Source: Candidatus Manganitrophus morganii
GTDB taxonomy: Bacteria; Nitrospirota; Nitrospiria; SBBL01; Manganitrophaceae
Reading direction: 5' to 3'
DNA length: 64,000 bases
Assembly (NCBI GenBank): GCA_021651055.1
Contig: JAJHOH010000001.1
Coordinates: 1,736,001-1,800,000 of the forward strand
Part shown: positions 1 through 8,274 of the stretch, in pieces
Position numbering within the stretch: position 1 is the first letter of the stretch
Layout: each line of letters begins with the position of its first letter
Notes under the pieces: model-generated
Told to the model about the DNA's origin: nothing
What the model saw: only the letters and a program-made list of their open reading frames with translations
The model's database searches: none
Translations under genes and position numbers: made by a program

Positions 1-675
1 CAACCTTCTGGGGGAAACGCCTCCGAAATAGAGAGCCAGCAAAACCAGATTGCGAAGAGTGGTGTAATAAATCCCTTCCCGAAGCCACCGCCGAGGAGAG
101 GTCGTGATCTCCTCCGCAAGCAGGACGACTTCCCCCTCCCTCTTCAAACGGCGGATGAAATCGACATCTTCCATGAGAGGCAACTCTGCATATCCCCCCA
201 AACGTTCAAAGAGATCCCTTCGAACAAAAAATCCCTGATCGCCATAAGGAAGGGTGAAAAGCCGAGACCTCAGATTCGCCAGTTTCCCGACGACTCTTAA
301 AAAGAAACGGTTGGAATCGATCTTCAATCGAAAAGCGCCGCCGGCCACGGCAGGCGAGCGGACCGCTCCCGCAACCGCATCGATCGCTCCTGCAGGAAGG
401 AGGGAGTCGGCATGAAGAAAAAGGAGGATCTCTCCCGTAGCCCGCTTCGCCCCGGCGTTCATCTGCCGCGCCCGGCCTCGTTCACCATAAAGGACAATCC
501 GCGTTTGATCGGAATGCCGGTCTGACCAGGATTGAAGGAGAGGGACGGTTTCATCGGTGCTCCCTCCATCGACGACGATCATCTCGACCTCTGGGAATTG
601 CTCCAATCGATCGAGCGTCCGGCGGAGCGCCTCTTCTTCGTTGAGCACCGGGATGACGATGGTCGTTTTTTTCAT
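1..675 (-). CDS. Family 2 glycosyltransferase, C-terminus beyond window
   Basis: Partial gene, 225 codons visible, open through the left edge. It starts at ATG 675 with MKKTTIVIPVLNEEE, the GT-A nucleotide-sugar-binding start. Next come a VVDGGS segment (residues about 35-40), the acceptor-side FLHADSLLP region and a GAFRLKID strand. This arrangement fits the TIGR04283-type family ('rSAM/selenodomain-associated transferase 2'), a subgroup of GT2; the family name is from memory of the fold pattern. The enzyme would move a sugar from a nucleotide donor to an unknown acceptor, and a hydrophobic stretch near the edge (TLRNLVLLALYFGG) suggests membrane association. It lies 39 bp downstream of the polyprenyl synthase on the same strand, so the acceptor could be a polyprenyl lipid, which is inference. 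Confidence 0.8.
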   Translation of the reverse strand, partial: MKKTTIVIPVLNEEEALRRTLDRLEQFPEVEMIVVDGGSTDETVPLLQSWSDRHSDQTRIVLYGERGRARQMNAGAKRATGEILLFLHADSLLPAGAIDAVAGAVRSPAVAGGAFRLKIDSNRFFLRVVGKLANLRSRLFTLPYGDQGFFVRRDLFERLGGYAELPLMEDVDFIRRLKREGEVVLLAEEITTSPRRWLREGIYYTTLRNLVLLALYFGGVSPRRL

Positions 676-714
676 TGAAGGAGATACGAAAGGAAAAAGA
701 TGATCGAGAAGGGA

Positions 715-1683
715 TCAGTGATCTCTTCGGACGACGTAGTCGGCGACGGTGCAGAGGGCTTGGCGATGGAGGGAGTCGCTAAAAACGGAAAGATCGCTCT
801 TCGCGCGGTTGGCATAATCTTGCGCCTTTTGCTGGGCATACGCGATGGAGCCGTATTGCTCCATCAACCCGGTCACGAAAGAGAGATCTCTCTTGAGAAG
901 GGCGCCTTTCTTGATGACCTTCTTGAGCTCTCTTTTGTCTTTTGAAGAACAATGCTGAAGCAGATGAAGGAGCGGGAGGGTCACCTTGCCCTCTTTGATA
1001 TCCTTCCCCGGAGATTTTCCGAGGCGCGCCCGATCGGCGACATAATCGAGGGTATCATCCGCCACTTGAAAGGCGATCCCCAAATTCCGGCCATATCGGG
1101 AGAGGGCTTCCTTTTTCTCATCCGATTCATTCCCGATAATCGCTCCCAATTTGCAAGAGGCGGAAAGGAGGGCCGCCGTTTTGTATTCGATGATCTGGAG
1201 ATAAGTCGCTTCGGTCAAATCAAGATCTCGGCTGTGAACCAATTGAAGCGTTTCTCCCTCGGACATCCTCCGGCAGGTGGTGGAGAGAAGATAGTTGATC
1301 TCAAAATTCTCCATCTTCACCGCTTGGCAGACGGCCAGGGTATAGAGGTAATCTCCGACCAGAATGCTCGCTTGGTTTCCCCAGAGAAGGCGGGCGGCGG
1401 GAATACCGCGGCGGACCTCCGCATTGTCCAAAACATCGTCGTGTAAAAGGGTGGCGGTATGGATGAACTCGACCATCCCGGCCAGGTGGATATGGCGTTT
1501 ATCAACCGATTGGCAGAGCTGGGCGCTGATGATTAAGAGGAGGGGGCGAATCCGCTTGCCGCCGCTGCTTAAGATATGGTAAGCGACTTTGTTGATGAGC
1601 GTGACCTCGGAATCGAGGCCTTTTTTGATCTGCTCTTCGACCTCATCGAGGGCTTCTTTGTAGTTGGACCAGACCTGATCCAT
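715..1683 (-). CDS. ispB: Trans-polyprenyl diphosphate synthase
   Basis: A 322-residue isoprenyl diphosphate synthase that elongates allylic diphosphates with isopentenyl diphosphate, normally for quinone side chains. Visible motifs are GGKRIRP near residue 42, the first aspartate-rich motif DDVLD at about 82-86 followed by RRG, and the second motif DDTLD at about 209-213, followed by the conserved GKDIKEGK stretch. Length matches octaprenyl/heptaprenyl synthases (about 320). I chose ATG 1683; GTG 1689 two codons upstream is an alternative. The ispB symbol reflects the quinone-type family; product chain length cannot be read from sequence. It precedes the glycosyltransferase on the same strand and diverges from nth. 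Confidence 0.88.
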   Translation of the reverse strand: MDQVWSNYKEALDEVEEQIKKGLDSEVTLINKVAYHILSSGGKRIRPLLLIISAQLCQSVDKRHIHLAGMVEFIHTATLLHDDVLDNAEVRRGIPAARLLWGNQASILVGDYLYTLAVCQAVKMENFEINYLLSTTCRRMSEGETLQLVHSRDLDLTEATYLQIIEYKTAALLSASCKLGAIIGNESDEKKEALSRYGRNLGIAFQVADDTLDYVADRARLGKSPGKDIKEGKVTLPLLHLLQHCSSKDKRELKKVIKKGALLKRDLSFVTGLMEQYGSIAYAQQKAQDYANRAKSDLSVFSDSLHRQALCTVADYVVRRDH

Positions 1684-1827
1684 TTCCACCGCATCTGACC
1701 TAAAGAGGAATAAAGTTGAGCGTAAAAAAATAGTAGGCTAAGCCACTACCTAAGTCAAGCTAAAAACGATTTTAGATCCGGAACCGGGAGAATTGCATCT
1801 CAAGAAAGCTTATGTTATTTTCAATTC

Positions 1828-2487
1828 ATGATCACGGCCGACTCCATTCATCCGATCATGGCAATCCTGAAAAAAGAGGTGCGCCGGTTGAAAGTGCCGG
1901 CCGTCGGCCTGATCGCGCAGCAGACCCAAGATCCCTTTCGGGTCTTAATCTCCTGTCTCCTGAGCCTCCGAACGCGCGATGAAACGACCGAGGCCGCCTC
2001 GGCCCGTCTCTTCCAATTGGCCGCAACACCGAGCCGGATGCTCGGCCTGCGGGCCGATCAGATTGAGTCGGCGATCTATCCCGTCTCTTTTTACAGGAAC
2101 AAGGCCCGACAAATCCTCGGGATTTGTCGCGACCTGATGGAGAAATTCGACGGCCATGTTCCCGATTCCATCGATGTCCTGCTGACCCTCCCCGGCGTCG
2201 GGAGAAAAACGGCCAATCTGGTGGTGACGGTGGCCTTTCGGAAGCCGGGAATCTGCGTCGACACGCATGTTCATCGGATCTCAAACCGGATCGGCTATAT
2301 CCGGACGAAGAGCCCTGAAGAGAGCGAAACGGCCCTCCGGGAGAAACTTCCCAAGCGTTACTGGATGATTTATAACGATCTCCTCGTCCCCTATGGGCAG
2401 TTCATCTGCAAACCGATCTCGCCGATCTGCAGCCGATGCGAAATCTCCCCCTATTGCAAGCAAATAGGCGTCGAGAAGAAGCGGTGA
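1828..2487 (+). CDS. nth: Endonuclease III (DNA glycosylase/AP lyase)
   Basis: A 219-residue base-excision-repair enzyme that removes oxidised pyrimidines and nicks the abasic site. All hallmarks are present: the helix-hairpin-helix LPGVGRKTAN at 121-130 with catalytic Lys127, the VDTHVHR segment with catalytic Asp145, and a C-terminal 4Fe-4S loop with Cys194, Cys201, Cys204 and Cys210 in the classic C-x6-C-x2-C-x5-C spacing. Length is normal for the family. It diverges from the polyprenyl synthase gene across about 140 bp and is followed closely by a 2Fe-2S protein on the same strand. Confidence 0.95.
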   Translation: MITADSIHPIMAILKKEVRRLKVPAVGLIAQQTQDPFRVLISCLLSLRTRDETTEAASARLFQLAATPSRMLGLRADQIESAIYPVSFYRNKARQILGICRDLMEKFDGHVPDSIDVLLTLPGVGRKTANLVVTVAFRKPGICVDTHVHRISNRIGYIRTKSPEESETALREKLPKRYWMIYNDLLVPYGQFICKPISPICSRCEISPYCKQIGVEKKR

Positions 2488-2528
2488 GTCTTTACTTTCT
2501 TGCATTATATGCTAGACTCAAAGACCGT

Positions 2529-2813
2529 ATGGAACCGACCCCCTCCCCTCAAAGCGGCCCCGTAACACTACAGATAACCCTTCAAGGAAAGGTTTGCCAC
2601 GTACAGGAGGACAACCTCATCTGGATCTTTCAGGAGATGGGACTGATTCGCTTTTCCAATAAATTCTGCTGGAACGGGGAATGCAAGAATTGCGTCGTGA
2701 CTTTCAAGGTCGGCCCGGGGGGAGAAGAAATCACTGAACGGGCCTGCAGAACGCCGGCGCAAGATGGAATGATCGTGACCGAAATGCCGACGCAGTTTTA
2801 TAAAAAACCGTAG
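2529..2813 (+). CDS. Small 2Fe-2S ferredoxin-type protein
   Basis: A 94-residue protein with the plant-type ferredoxin cysteine pattern: Cys47, Cys52, Cys55 (C-x4-C-x2-C) and Cys73, which would hold a 2Fe-2S cluster in a beta-grasp fold. It probably works as a soluble electron carrier; the partner is unknown. The open frame extends upstream to 2436, overlapping nth, but ATG 2529 is the sensible start because the residues before it are unlike a ferredoxin N-terminus. No clear ribosome binding site is visible, so translation may be coupled to nth, whose stop is 41 bp upstream. It converges with the lytic transglycosylase gene, leaving only 3 bp between stops. Confidence 0.82.
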   Translation: MEPTPSPQSGPVTLQITLQGKVCHVQEDNLIWIFQEMGLIRFSNKFCWNGECKNCVVTFKVGPGGEEITERACRTPAQDGMIVTEMPTQFYKKP

Positions 2814-2816
2814 GCG

Positions 2817-3545
2817 TTAGGAGCGGCTCGCCATCTGAACCGACTCCCCCTTCTTCGGGGCCCCTTTTCCACCCCCGTCAATCCCCAGAAACTGCTCATA
2901 GTAAGAAAGCACTTTTTCGGAATAACGGGTCGGTATCTCCTCACCCGCCTTGAGCCAACGAATCACCTTTCCGGGACCGTGGTTATACGCCGTCAGCGCG
3001 AGATGGATATCTCCGAATTTCAAATAGAGCATCCATAAATAGTGGATCCCGAGGCGAATATTCAGGAACGGATCAAATAGAGGATCCTTTCCATGCCAGA
3101 CGATGTTGTTCATCTCCGCCACCTGCTTCCCGGTTGTTGGAATAATTTGCATTAATCCAACGGCTCCCTTCGGAGAAATAGCCCAGTTGTAAAACGAACT
3201 CTCCGTTGAGATCACGGCGACGATCAATTCCGGATCAAATCCGTAGCGGCGGCTCTCCTGATGGATGAAACTCGCCAGCTTCTTCTCCTGATTTTTATCG
3301 AGTCCGGTTTTGAATCCGGAGAGAATCTCTAATATTTTCTTCTCTTTCCGGGAAGCCCCCCCCTGATAAGAGGGGGATGGGTGTTTTGCGGAAACTTCGT
3401 GCGAGGAAGACTCCCCCGGCGGCTGATGCAGGGGGACGCCGCGAGAATCGGACAGGGATAAATCAGAGGAAAAAGGATGAAAAATAAAGAGGCTGAGTGT
3501 TCCGGTTAATACCCAATATCGTCTATACTTCTGTCTCGCCGGCAT
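2817..3545 (-). CDS. Lytic transglycosylase with SLT domain
   Basis: A 242-residue protein with an N-terminal hydrophobic signal (WVLTGTLSLFIFHPF), a low-complexity linker to about residue 70, and an SLT catalytic domain. The goose-lysozyme-like motifs are STESSFYNW with catalytic Glu115, GAVGLMQIIPTTG, and the TAYNHGPGKV segment near 185. It would cleave peptidoglycan glycan strands non-hydrolytically in the periplasm. Length is typical of single-domain MltC/Slt-fold enzymes. It is read alone, between the ferredoxin gene (convergent) and the TMTC-like gene (same strand, 190 bp away). Confidence 0.88.
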   Translation of the reverse strand: MPARQKYRRYWVLTGTLSLFIFHPFSSDLSLSDSRGVPLHQPPGESSSHEVSAKHPSPSYQGGASRKEKKILEILSGFKTGLDKNQEKKLASFIHQESRRYGFDPELIVAVISTESSFYNWAISPKGAVGLMQIIPTTGKQVAEMNNIVWHGKDPLFDPFLNIRLGIHYLWMLYLKFGDIHLALTAYNHGPGKVIRWLKAGEEIPTRYSEKVLSYYEQFLGIDGGGKGAPKKGESVQMASRS

Positions 3546-3734
3546 CGGATCCGCCCCCCATTCCGATAATGCATCGTAACGGAACGTGTTTTTTGCAAAT
3601 CCAAGGCCGTTCTAAAAGGGTAATCCAAATGACTCCTTTAGGAGATAACGAGAGAGTTTCAGATGGGATATTCCACGAAACGATGCAAACCGACTGCAAA
3701 CGATTGCACAAAAGATTCTTTTTTGGATCAGATA

Positions 3735-6077
3735 TTATTGTTCAGACTGGAGTGCGATGTTTTGGACGGGACCCTGCAGCTGCATCAGGTTGATCCGGGG
3801 AAGATCCCATTGAGGACGGAACCGTAATGCCAGCTGGTATTCAAGGCGGGCGAGATCAACAAGACCTTTCTGCTGATAAAGATAGCCGAGGTTATTATGG
3901 GCCTCGGCCAATTCCGGCTGAAGCCGCATCGCTTCGAGAAAGGCCTTCATAGAGAATTCGAGCTGATTCTCCTTCTGATAATCGACCCCGAGGTTGATGT
4001 ACGCCTCCACCATTTTGGGATTAAGCTCAATGGCCTTTTGATAGACCCGAATGGCCTCTCTCCACTCTTTTTTCTGATCCAAAACCGTCCCGAGTTGATA
4101 GTAGGTCGTCGGGCTCGGGGCAAGCTGGGCCGCTTTTTCAAACTCCCGCAGTGCCAGATCGAACAGTTTCTGTTTTTTATAGAGGGAGCCCATTACGCGA
4201 TGGATGGCAGGGTCCTCCGGTCGGATCCGGGCGGCCTCCTGATAATGGTGCAGCGCCTCGTCGATCTGCTCTTCCTGGAGATAAAGCGCCGCAAGGTTCT
4301 TGTGGCTTTCAACCAGATCATTTTCTTGTCGGATCGCTTCCAAATATTCGTGAATGGCCTCCTGACGCATCCCCTTTCGATTCAACGCATACGCGAGATT
4401 ATGTCGAATCATCGTCTCATCTGGAAGGATCTCGATCGCTTTTTCATAAGTCTCGATCGCATCCTCCCATCTTTCCCGGTCGGTAAAAATATTGGCCAAA
4501 TTGTAATAGGCCAGTGCGTCCCGTTTGTCGATTTCAATCGCCCTTTTTAATTCGGAAATCGCCTGTTCTATTTTTCCCTTCTTGTAATAAGCGACCCCCA
4601 AATTGGTATGGACCTTGGCATCCTTTTCATTCAACCGCAACGCCGTCAGGAAAACCTGAATGGCCTCATCGAACCGCCCCTGTTCGGCGAAGGCCGCTCC
4701 GAGCGCCTCATAGGGGCGGGCTTTCCGGGGAGATTTCGATATGGTATCTTGCCAGAGGGTGATCTCCTCTCTCCAGACCTGGTTCCGTTCAAACGTCCAG
4801 AATGCCTGAACGGAAATGAGACCGGCCAGGAGAAGGGAAATAAAAGCGGAGGCCCATTCCGGAGCGGGAGCCGATGCCCATCGGAGTAATCCGAGGGTGA
4901 TGCAGACAAAAAAAGCGACGGAAGGAAGATAAAGACGGTGCTCGAACACCAAATCGAGCTGTAAAACAGTCGATTCGAGCAGAAGATTTCCAATATACCA
5001 AAAAACGAAAAAGGCGAGAAGCGGCTTTTTCTTCCAGGAAACAGCGGCGAAGAAGAGGAGCCCGATCAATGCAACGGCCGAAAGGAGGGTGGTCGGCGGA
5101 TTCAAGAGTGAATAGGAGAGCGGAAAATCATAGTCCAAATTCAGGCGAGACGGATGCGGGAAAAGAAGCAGGGAAAGATAATAGACCAGAACCCGCGCGC
5201 CGGTCATTAACCGAAGATCCCAAGGGATATAATCGACACCATACTGCTTCGAGATCCCTTCTTGAAGCGCGCCGAACGCGCCTGTCGCCCCCCAAAGATA
5301 AAGGAGTGCGATCAGACCCGTTCCAATCAACAGCGCCAGATAAATTGGAACGGCCTTTTTAACCCTCTTCCGATCTTCGCCGGTGAAAAAAAGAAAATCA
5401 TAAAGGACGATCATCATCGGAAGGGTAATCGCCGTCTCTTTGCTCCCGAAACTCATTAAGGCGGCCAGTCCGGAGCCGAGATACCAATAACCGAACCGCG
5501 ATTGGGAACCGGAAAGCCGCTTCTCTTCCATCCCCTTTCTACCTTGTAGATAGAGGACAAAGGCAAGCAGGTAAAAAAACGCGGAGAGGCTGGTCATCCG
5601 TTGTACAATATACGTTACCGACTGAGTTTGAATGGGATGGATCGCCCAAAGAAGGGCGGCGACGGCCGCCGCCTCGCCGGGAAAGGAGATCGATCGGCGC
5701 AGCCGTTGAAGTAAAAAGGTCTGATAAAGGAAAAAATAGAGCAGCAAAGCCGTGCCGAGATGGATCAGCGTGTTGATCCAGTGGTATCCGAAAACGTGAA
5801 GTCCCCCAAAATAATAGTTCAATGCAAACGACATGTTCGCGACAAATCGGTTCGGCAAAGGACTTTGGAATCCCGCCTGGATTAAGCTTGAAAGATCGAG
5901 GCTTTTGATCCGGATGGCCCGGTTCTCGACGATGTTGATATCATCATCCAGATGAAAACTCGCATTCCATGTGTTTGAATAAATCAGGAAGGTAAAAACG
6001 GGAAGCAGCCAAAGAAGCCACCGTCTAAAAACAAAACCGGAAAATGTCGGGAGAGAGAGTGTGAGATGCCGTGCCAT
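3735..6077 (-). CDS. TMTC-like membrane protein with C-terminal TPR array
   Basis: A 780-residue protein. The N-terminal half carries about ten hydrophobic segments and an extracytoplasmic-loop acidic motif HLDDDINIV near residue 45, as in GT-C fold glycosyltransferases. The C-terminal half (from about residue 430) is a run of around nine TPR units (for example AKVHTNLGVAYYKKGKIEQA and DALAYYNLANIFTDRERWEDA). This is the architecture of TMTC-type O-mannosyltransferase-like proteins, so transfer of a lipid-linked sugar to protein is possible but not shown. The open frame runs to 6200, but ATG 6077 (MARHLTLSLP) is preferred since upstream residues overlap the divergent gene and look noncoding. 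Confidence 0.75.
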   Translation of the reverse strand: MARHLTLSLPTFSGFVFRRWLLWLLPVFTFLIYSNTWNASFHLDDDINIVENRAIRIKSLDLSSLIQAGFQSPLPNRFVANMSFALNYYFGGLHVFGYHWINTLIHLGTALLLYFFLYQTFLLQRLRRSISFPGEAAAVAALLWAIHPIQTQSVTYIVQRMTSLSAFFYLLAFVLYLQGRKGMEEKRLSGSQSRFGYWYLGSGLAALMSFGSKETAITLPMMIVLYDFLFFTGEDRKRVKKAVPIYLALLIGTGLIALLYLWGATGAFGALQEGISKQYGVDYIPWDLRLMTGARVLVYYLSLLLFPHPSRLNLDYDFPLSYSLLNPPTTLLSAVALIGLLFFAAVSWKKKPLLAFFVFWYIGNLLLESTVLQLDLVFEHRLYLPSVAFFVCITLGLLRWASAPAPEWASAFISLLLAGLISVQAFWTFERNQVWREEITLWQDTISKSPRKARPYEALGAAFAEQGRFDEAIQVFLTALRLNEKDAKVHTNLGVAYYKKGKIEQAISELKRAIEIDKRDALAYYNLANIFTDRERWEDAIETYEKAIEILPDETMIRHNLAYALNRKGMRQEAIHEYLEAIRQENDLVESHKNLAALYLQEEQIDEALHHYQEAARIRPEDPAIHRVMGSLYKKQKLFDLALREFEKAAQLAPSPTTYYQLGTVLDQKKEWREAIRVYQKAIELNPKMVEAYINLGVDYQKENQLEFSMKAFLEAMRLQPELAEAHNNLGYLYQQKGLVDLARLEYQLALRFRPQWDLPRINLMQLQGPVQNIALQSEQ

Positions 6078-6156
6078 GCTAGTGTTCCCTACGTCATGTA
6101 ATTTAGGGATACCCCAACTCTGGTTACTTGTCAAGGAAGAGGAAATAAAGGAAAAC

Positions 6157-6537
6157 ATGGAAGAGGAAAAGAAAATTGCAATTGTAGGAGCCTCCCGCAA
6201 CCGCGCAAAATTCGGGAATAAGGCGGTTCGGGCCTTTATGGAGAAGGGATATCACGTCTTCCCGGTCCATCCTTCCGAAAAAGAGATCGAAGGACGACCG
6301 GTCTATCGATCGGTTCTAGAGATTCCCGACCAGGTTGCGCTTGCCAGCTTTTATATTCCCTCATCGATCGGGCTGAAGGTCATCGAAGAGGTGGCGCAAA
6401 AAAAGGGAATGCGAATTGTTTATCTGAATCCCGGCTCTGAAAGCGAGGAATTGATTCGGAAAGGACGCGCTCTAGGACTTGAAATTCGGGACACCTGCAG
6501 CATCGTCGCGATTGGAGCCGATCCAAGCAGGTATTAG
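6157..6537 (+). CDS. CoA-binding domain protein (YccU-like)
   Basis: A 126-residue single-domain Rossmann protein. Seen: IAIVGASRNRAKFGN at residues 6-20, VFPVHPSEKEIEG, and a terminal DTCSIVAIG segment. These are the CoA-binding domain motifs of the YccU group, related to succinyl-CoA ligase alpha chains. It probably binds CoA or an acyl-CoA; its role is unknown in the family. The start at ATG 6157 is set by AAGGA five bases upstream. The frame is open further upstream to 6061, overlapping the divergent TMTC gene, and that part is rejected as coding. Spacing to ilvE (convergent) is 15 bp. Confidence 0.85.
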   Translation: MEEEKKIAIVGASRNRAKFGNKAVRAFMEKGYHVFPVHPSEKEIEGRPVYRSVLEIPDQVALASFYIPSSIGLKVIEEVAQKKGMRIVYLNPGSESEELIRKGRALGLEIRDTCSIVAIGADPSRY

Positions 6538-6552
6538 GCGGTCGGGTGGTGG

Positions 6553-7467
6553 TTATACGAAGGTCAGCCATTCCGGATGGGCCTTCTCTTTGCCGCGGAC
6601 GATATCAAAGAAGGCCTTTTGAAGTTCAAGCGTCACCGGTCCCGGCTCCCCCTTGCCGATCGTTCGACCGTCCACTTCACGGATCGGCGTCACCTCGGCG
6701 GCCGTTCCCGTAAAAAATGCTTCGTCGGCCAAGTAGAGGTCGTCGCGCGTGAACCGCTCTTGAACGACTTTGATCTTCCGTTCATGGGCCAATTGCATGA
6801 TCGTGTCCCGCGTGATTCCCTCAAGGATCGAAGTCAGCGGCGTCGTCTTCAAAACCCCTTTTCGAACGATGAAGATATTCTCCCCCGGCCCCTCTGCAAC
6901 GAACCCTTCGGTGTCGAGAAGAACCGCTTCGTCATAACCGGCTTCCTTCGCTTCTCGTTTTGCCAGCTGAGAATTGACGTAATAACCGGCGACCTTCGCG
7001 CGGGTCATGCTGATGTTGACATGATGCCTTGCAAAGGAAGAGACGGCGACCCGAATGCCGCGCCGGATCCCCTCTTCCCCAAGATACGTCCCCCAGGGCC
7101 AGGCGGCGATCGAGAGACGAATGGGATTTTCCTTCACATAAAGCCCCATCTCCCCGTAGCCGATATAGGCCAGCGGACGGATATAGCCTTCTTCCAAACG
7201 ATTGACACGAACGGTTTCGACAATCGCCTGCTCAATCTCCTTTTGGGCAAAAGGGATCTTCATCCGAACGATGTGAGCCGATCCGAAAAGACGCTCGACA
7301 TGGTCTCCCAGCCGGAACACGGCCGTGCCGGAGTTCCCCTTGTAACAACGGATCCCTTCAAAAACAGCCAGACCGTAATGAAGGCTGTGGGTCAGCACAT
7401 GGACGGTCGCCTCTTTCCAGGGAACCAGTTTTCCATCCATCCAAATAAAGGGGGTCTCTTTCAGCAC
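6553..7467 (-). CDS. ilvE: Branched-chain amino acid aminotransferase
   Basis: A 304-residue fold-type IV PLP enzyme that converts branched-chain 2-oxoacids and glutamate to Leu, Ile and Val. Seen: FIWMDGKLVPW at the N-terminus, HSLHYGLAVFEGIRCY, the PLP-lysine region MTRAKVAGYY, GFVAEGPGENIF, and FFTGTAAEVTPI near the C-terminus. Length matches bacterial IlvE. I start it at GTG 7467: an AAAGGAGAAG ribosome binding site lies immediately upstream, whereas the upstream in-frame ATG codons are inside or before that site. It stands alone on its strand. Confidence 0.92.
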   Translation of the reverse strand: MLKETPFIWMDGKLVPWKEATVHVLTHSLHYGLAVFEGIRCYKGNSGTAVFRLGDHVERLFGSAHIVRMKIPFAQKEIEQAIVETVRVNRLEEGYIRPLAYIGYGEMGLYVKENPIRLSIAAWPWGTYLGEEGIRRGIRVAVSSFARHHVNISMTRAKVAGYYVNSQLAKREAKEAGYDEAVLLDTEGFVAEGPGENIFIVRKGVLKTTPLTSILEGITRDTIMQLAHERKIKVVQERFTRDDLYLADEAFFTGTAAEVTPIREVDGRTIGKGEPGPVTLELQKAFFDIVRGKEKAHPEWLTFV

Positions 7468-7775
7468 ACCTTCTCCTTTCATCAAATCGGATCTTTTGAT
7501 GGAGTATATAGAACAAAATCCGGGCCTGTCAATGTCTTTGTCATCGACAAGTCGTTCATCATCCGTTGGTTTATACTGGGTTTTTTGAAAAGAACCGACC
7601 GGTCATCGCGGCGAACGGATGACCTTCTGCCGAGGCAGAGGAAGATTATCCTGGGATCGGGGAGAAGCGTCCGAACCGTCGTTGGTCGCTCAAACGCAAG
7701 GTCGATCTGCCTCAGAGAAAACGACCAAGGCAGATCGACCGTAAGCAGGCCGACAGAAGTTGAGCGGAAGAAGAG
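7468..7775. other. Intergenic region with one hairpin
   Basis: About 308 bases between ilvE and the XRE regulator. No coding frame here looks real. The only clear structure is a perfect 13-bp inverted repeat near its right end, listed separately. The ilvE promoter should lie at the left end on the minus strand, but I cannot pick it out convincingly. Confidence 0.5.
7700..7740 (-). terminator. Perfect 13-bp inverted repeat downstream of XRE gene
   Basis: Arms GGTCGATCTGCCT (7700-7712) and AGGCAGATCGACC (7728-7740) are exact reverse complements around a 15-base loop. It lies 35 bp past the stop of the XRE gene, so it probably ends or stabilises that transcript. No long T-run follows on the minus strand, so it is not a textbook rho-independent terminator. 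Confidence 0.55.
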
Positions 7776-8057
7776 CTACTTTCTCTTTGCCTGACGCAGG
7801 CTCCGGGCTCCTCGAACCGCTTGAGGAGGCGTCGCGCGCCCCGCGCCCTTCTTTCCGGTGAGCAGCCAGTCGATGCTCACCCTTCCCATCTCGGCAATAC
7901 GGACCAAAAGATCCGGAGAGGGAATGCGTCCTCGTTCATATCGACTGATGTAGTTTTGTTTCTTCACCCCGAGCGCCTTTGCAAACTCGGTTTGAGTTCT
8001 GTTGCCGCGCACCGCTCTGATCCGCTCGCCGACTTTTTGCGGAGATACTTTTTCCAT
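7776..8057 (-). CDS. XRE-family HTH regulator, short form
   Basis: A 93-residue protein with a single Cro/CI-type helix-turn-helix (TQTEFAKALGVKKQNYISRYERGR, residues about 23-46, given here as the segment between TQTEF and YERGR) and a basic C-terminal tail. Start ATG 8057 is supported by AGAAGGGGG upstream; a seven-codon longer reading is less likely. It is preceded by a near-consensus sigma-70 promoter and a roughly 95-base leader. It lies next to, and in the same direction as, the XRE-S24 gene, suggesting a regulatory module of phage origin. Targets unknown. Confidence 0.85.
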   Translation of the reverse strand: MEKVSPQKVGERIRAVRGNRTQTEFAKALGVKKQNYISRYERGRIPSPDLLVRIAEMGRVSIDWLLTGKKGAGRATPPQAVRGARSLRQAKRK

Positions 8058-8109
8058 TGTTGACCCCCTTCTCATGATCGATGATCTCTTTATGGTTGAA
8101 TAAATACTA

Positions 8110-8127
8110 TGGATGGTTCTACATCCA
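8110..8127. promoter_or_regulatory. Small palindrome in the XRE leader
   Basis: TGGATG (8110-8115) and CATCCA (8122-8127) form a 6-bp-arm palindrome with a 6-base centre. It lies about 30-40 bp downstream of the predicted transcription start of the XRE gene. It could be an operator or an RNA hairpin; the arms are short, so chance is possible. Confidence 0.35.
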
Positions 8128-8158
8128 GAGGCGGGATACCACTTTTCTATTTTCTAAA

Positions 8159-8188
8159 AGTATACGTGAGTTAAAATTTAAAAGTCAA
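8159..8188 (-). promoter_or_regulatory. Sigma-70-like promoter of the XRE gene
   Basis: On the minus strand the sequence reads TTGACT (at 8183-8188), an 18-base spacer, then TATACT (8159-8164). This matches 5 of 6 bases in both hexamers and lies in an AT-rich stretch. Transcription would begin near 8152, about 95 bases before the chosen start codon. Confidence 0.65.
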
Positions 8189-8274
8189 GCACCTTGCGAT
8201 GAAAAACTTCCGATGGAGATATATATGTCTGGTAGATGACATTGGGGCGTACGCTCCCACCTCCGGCGGATACT

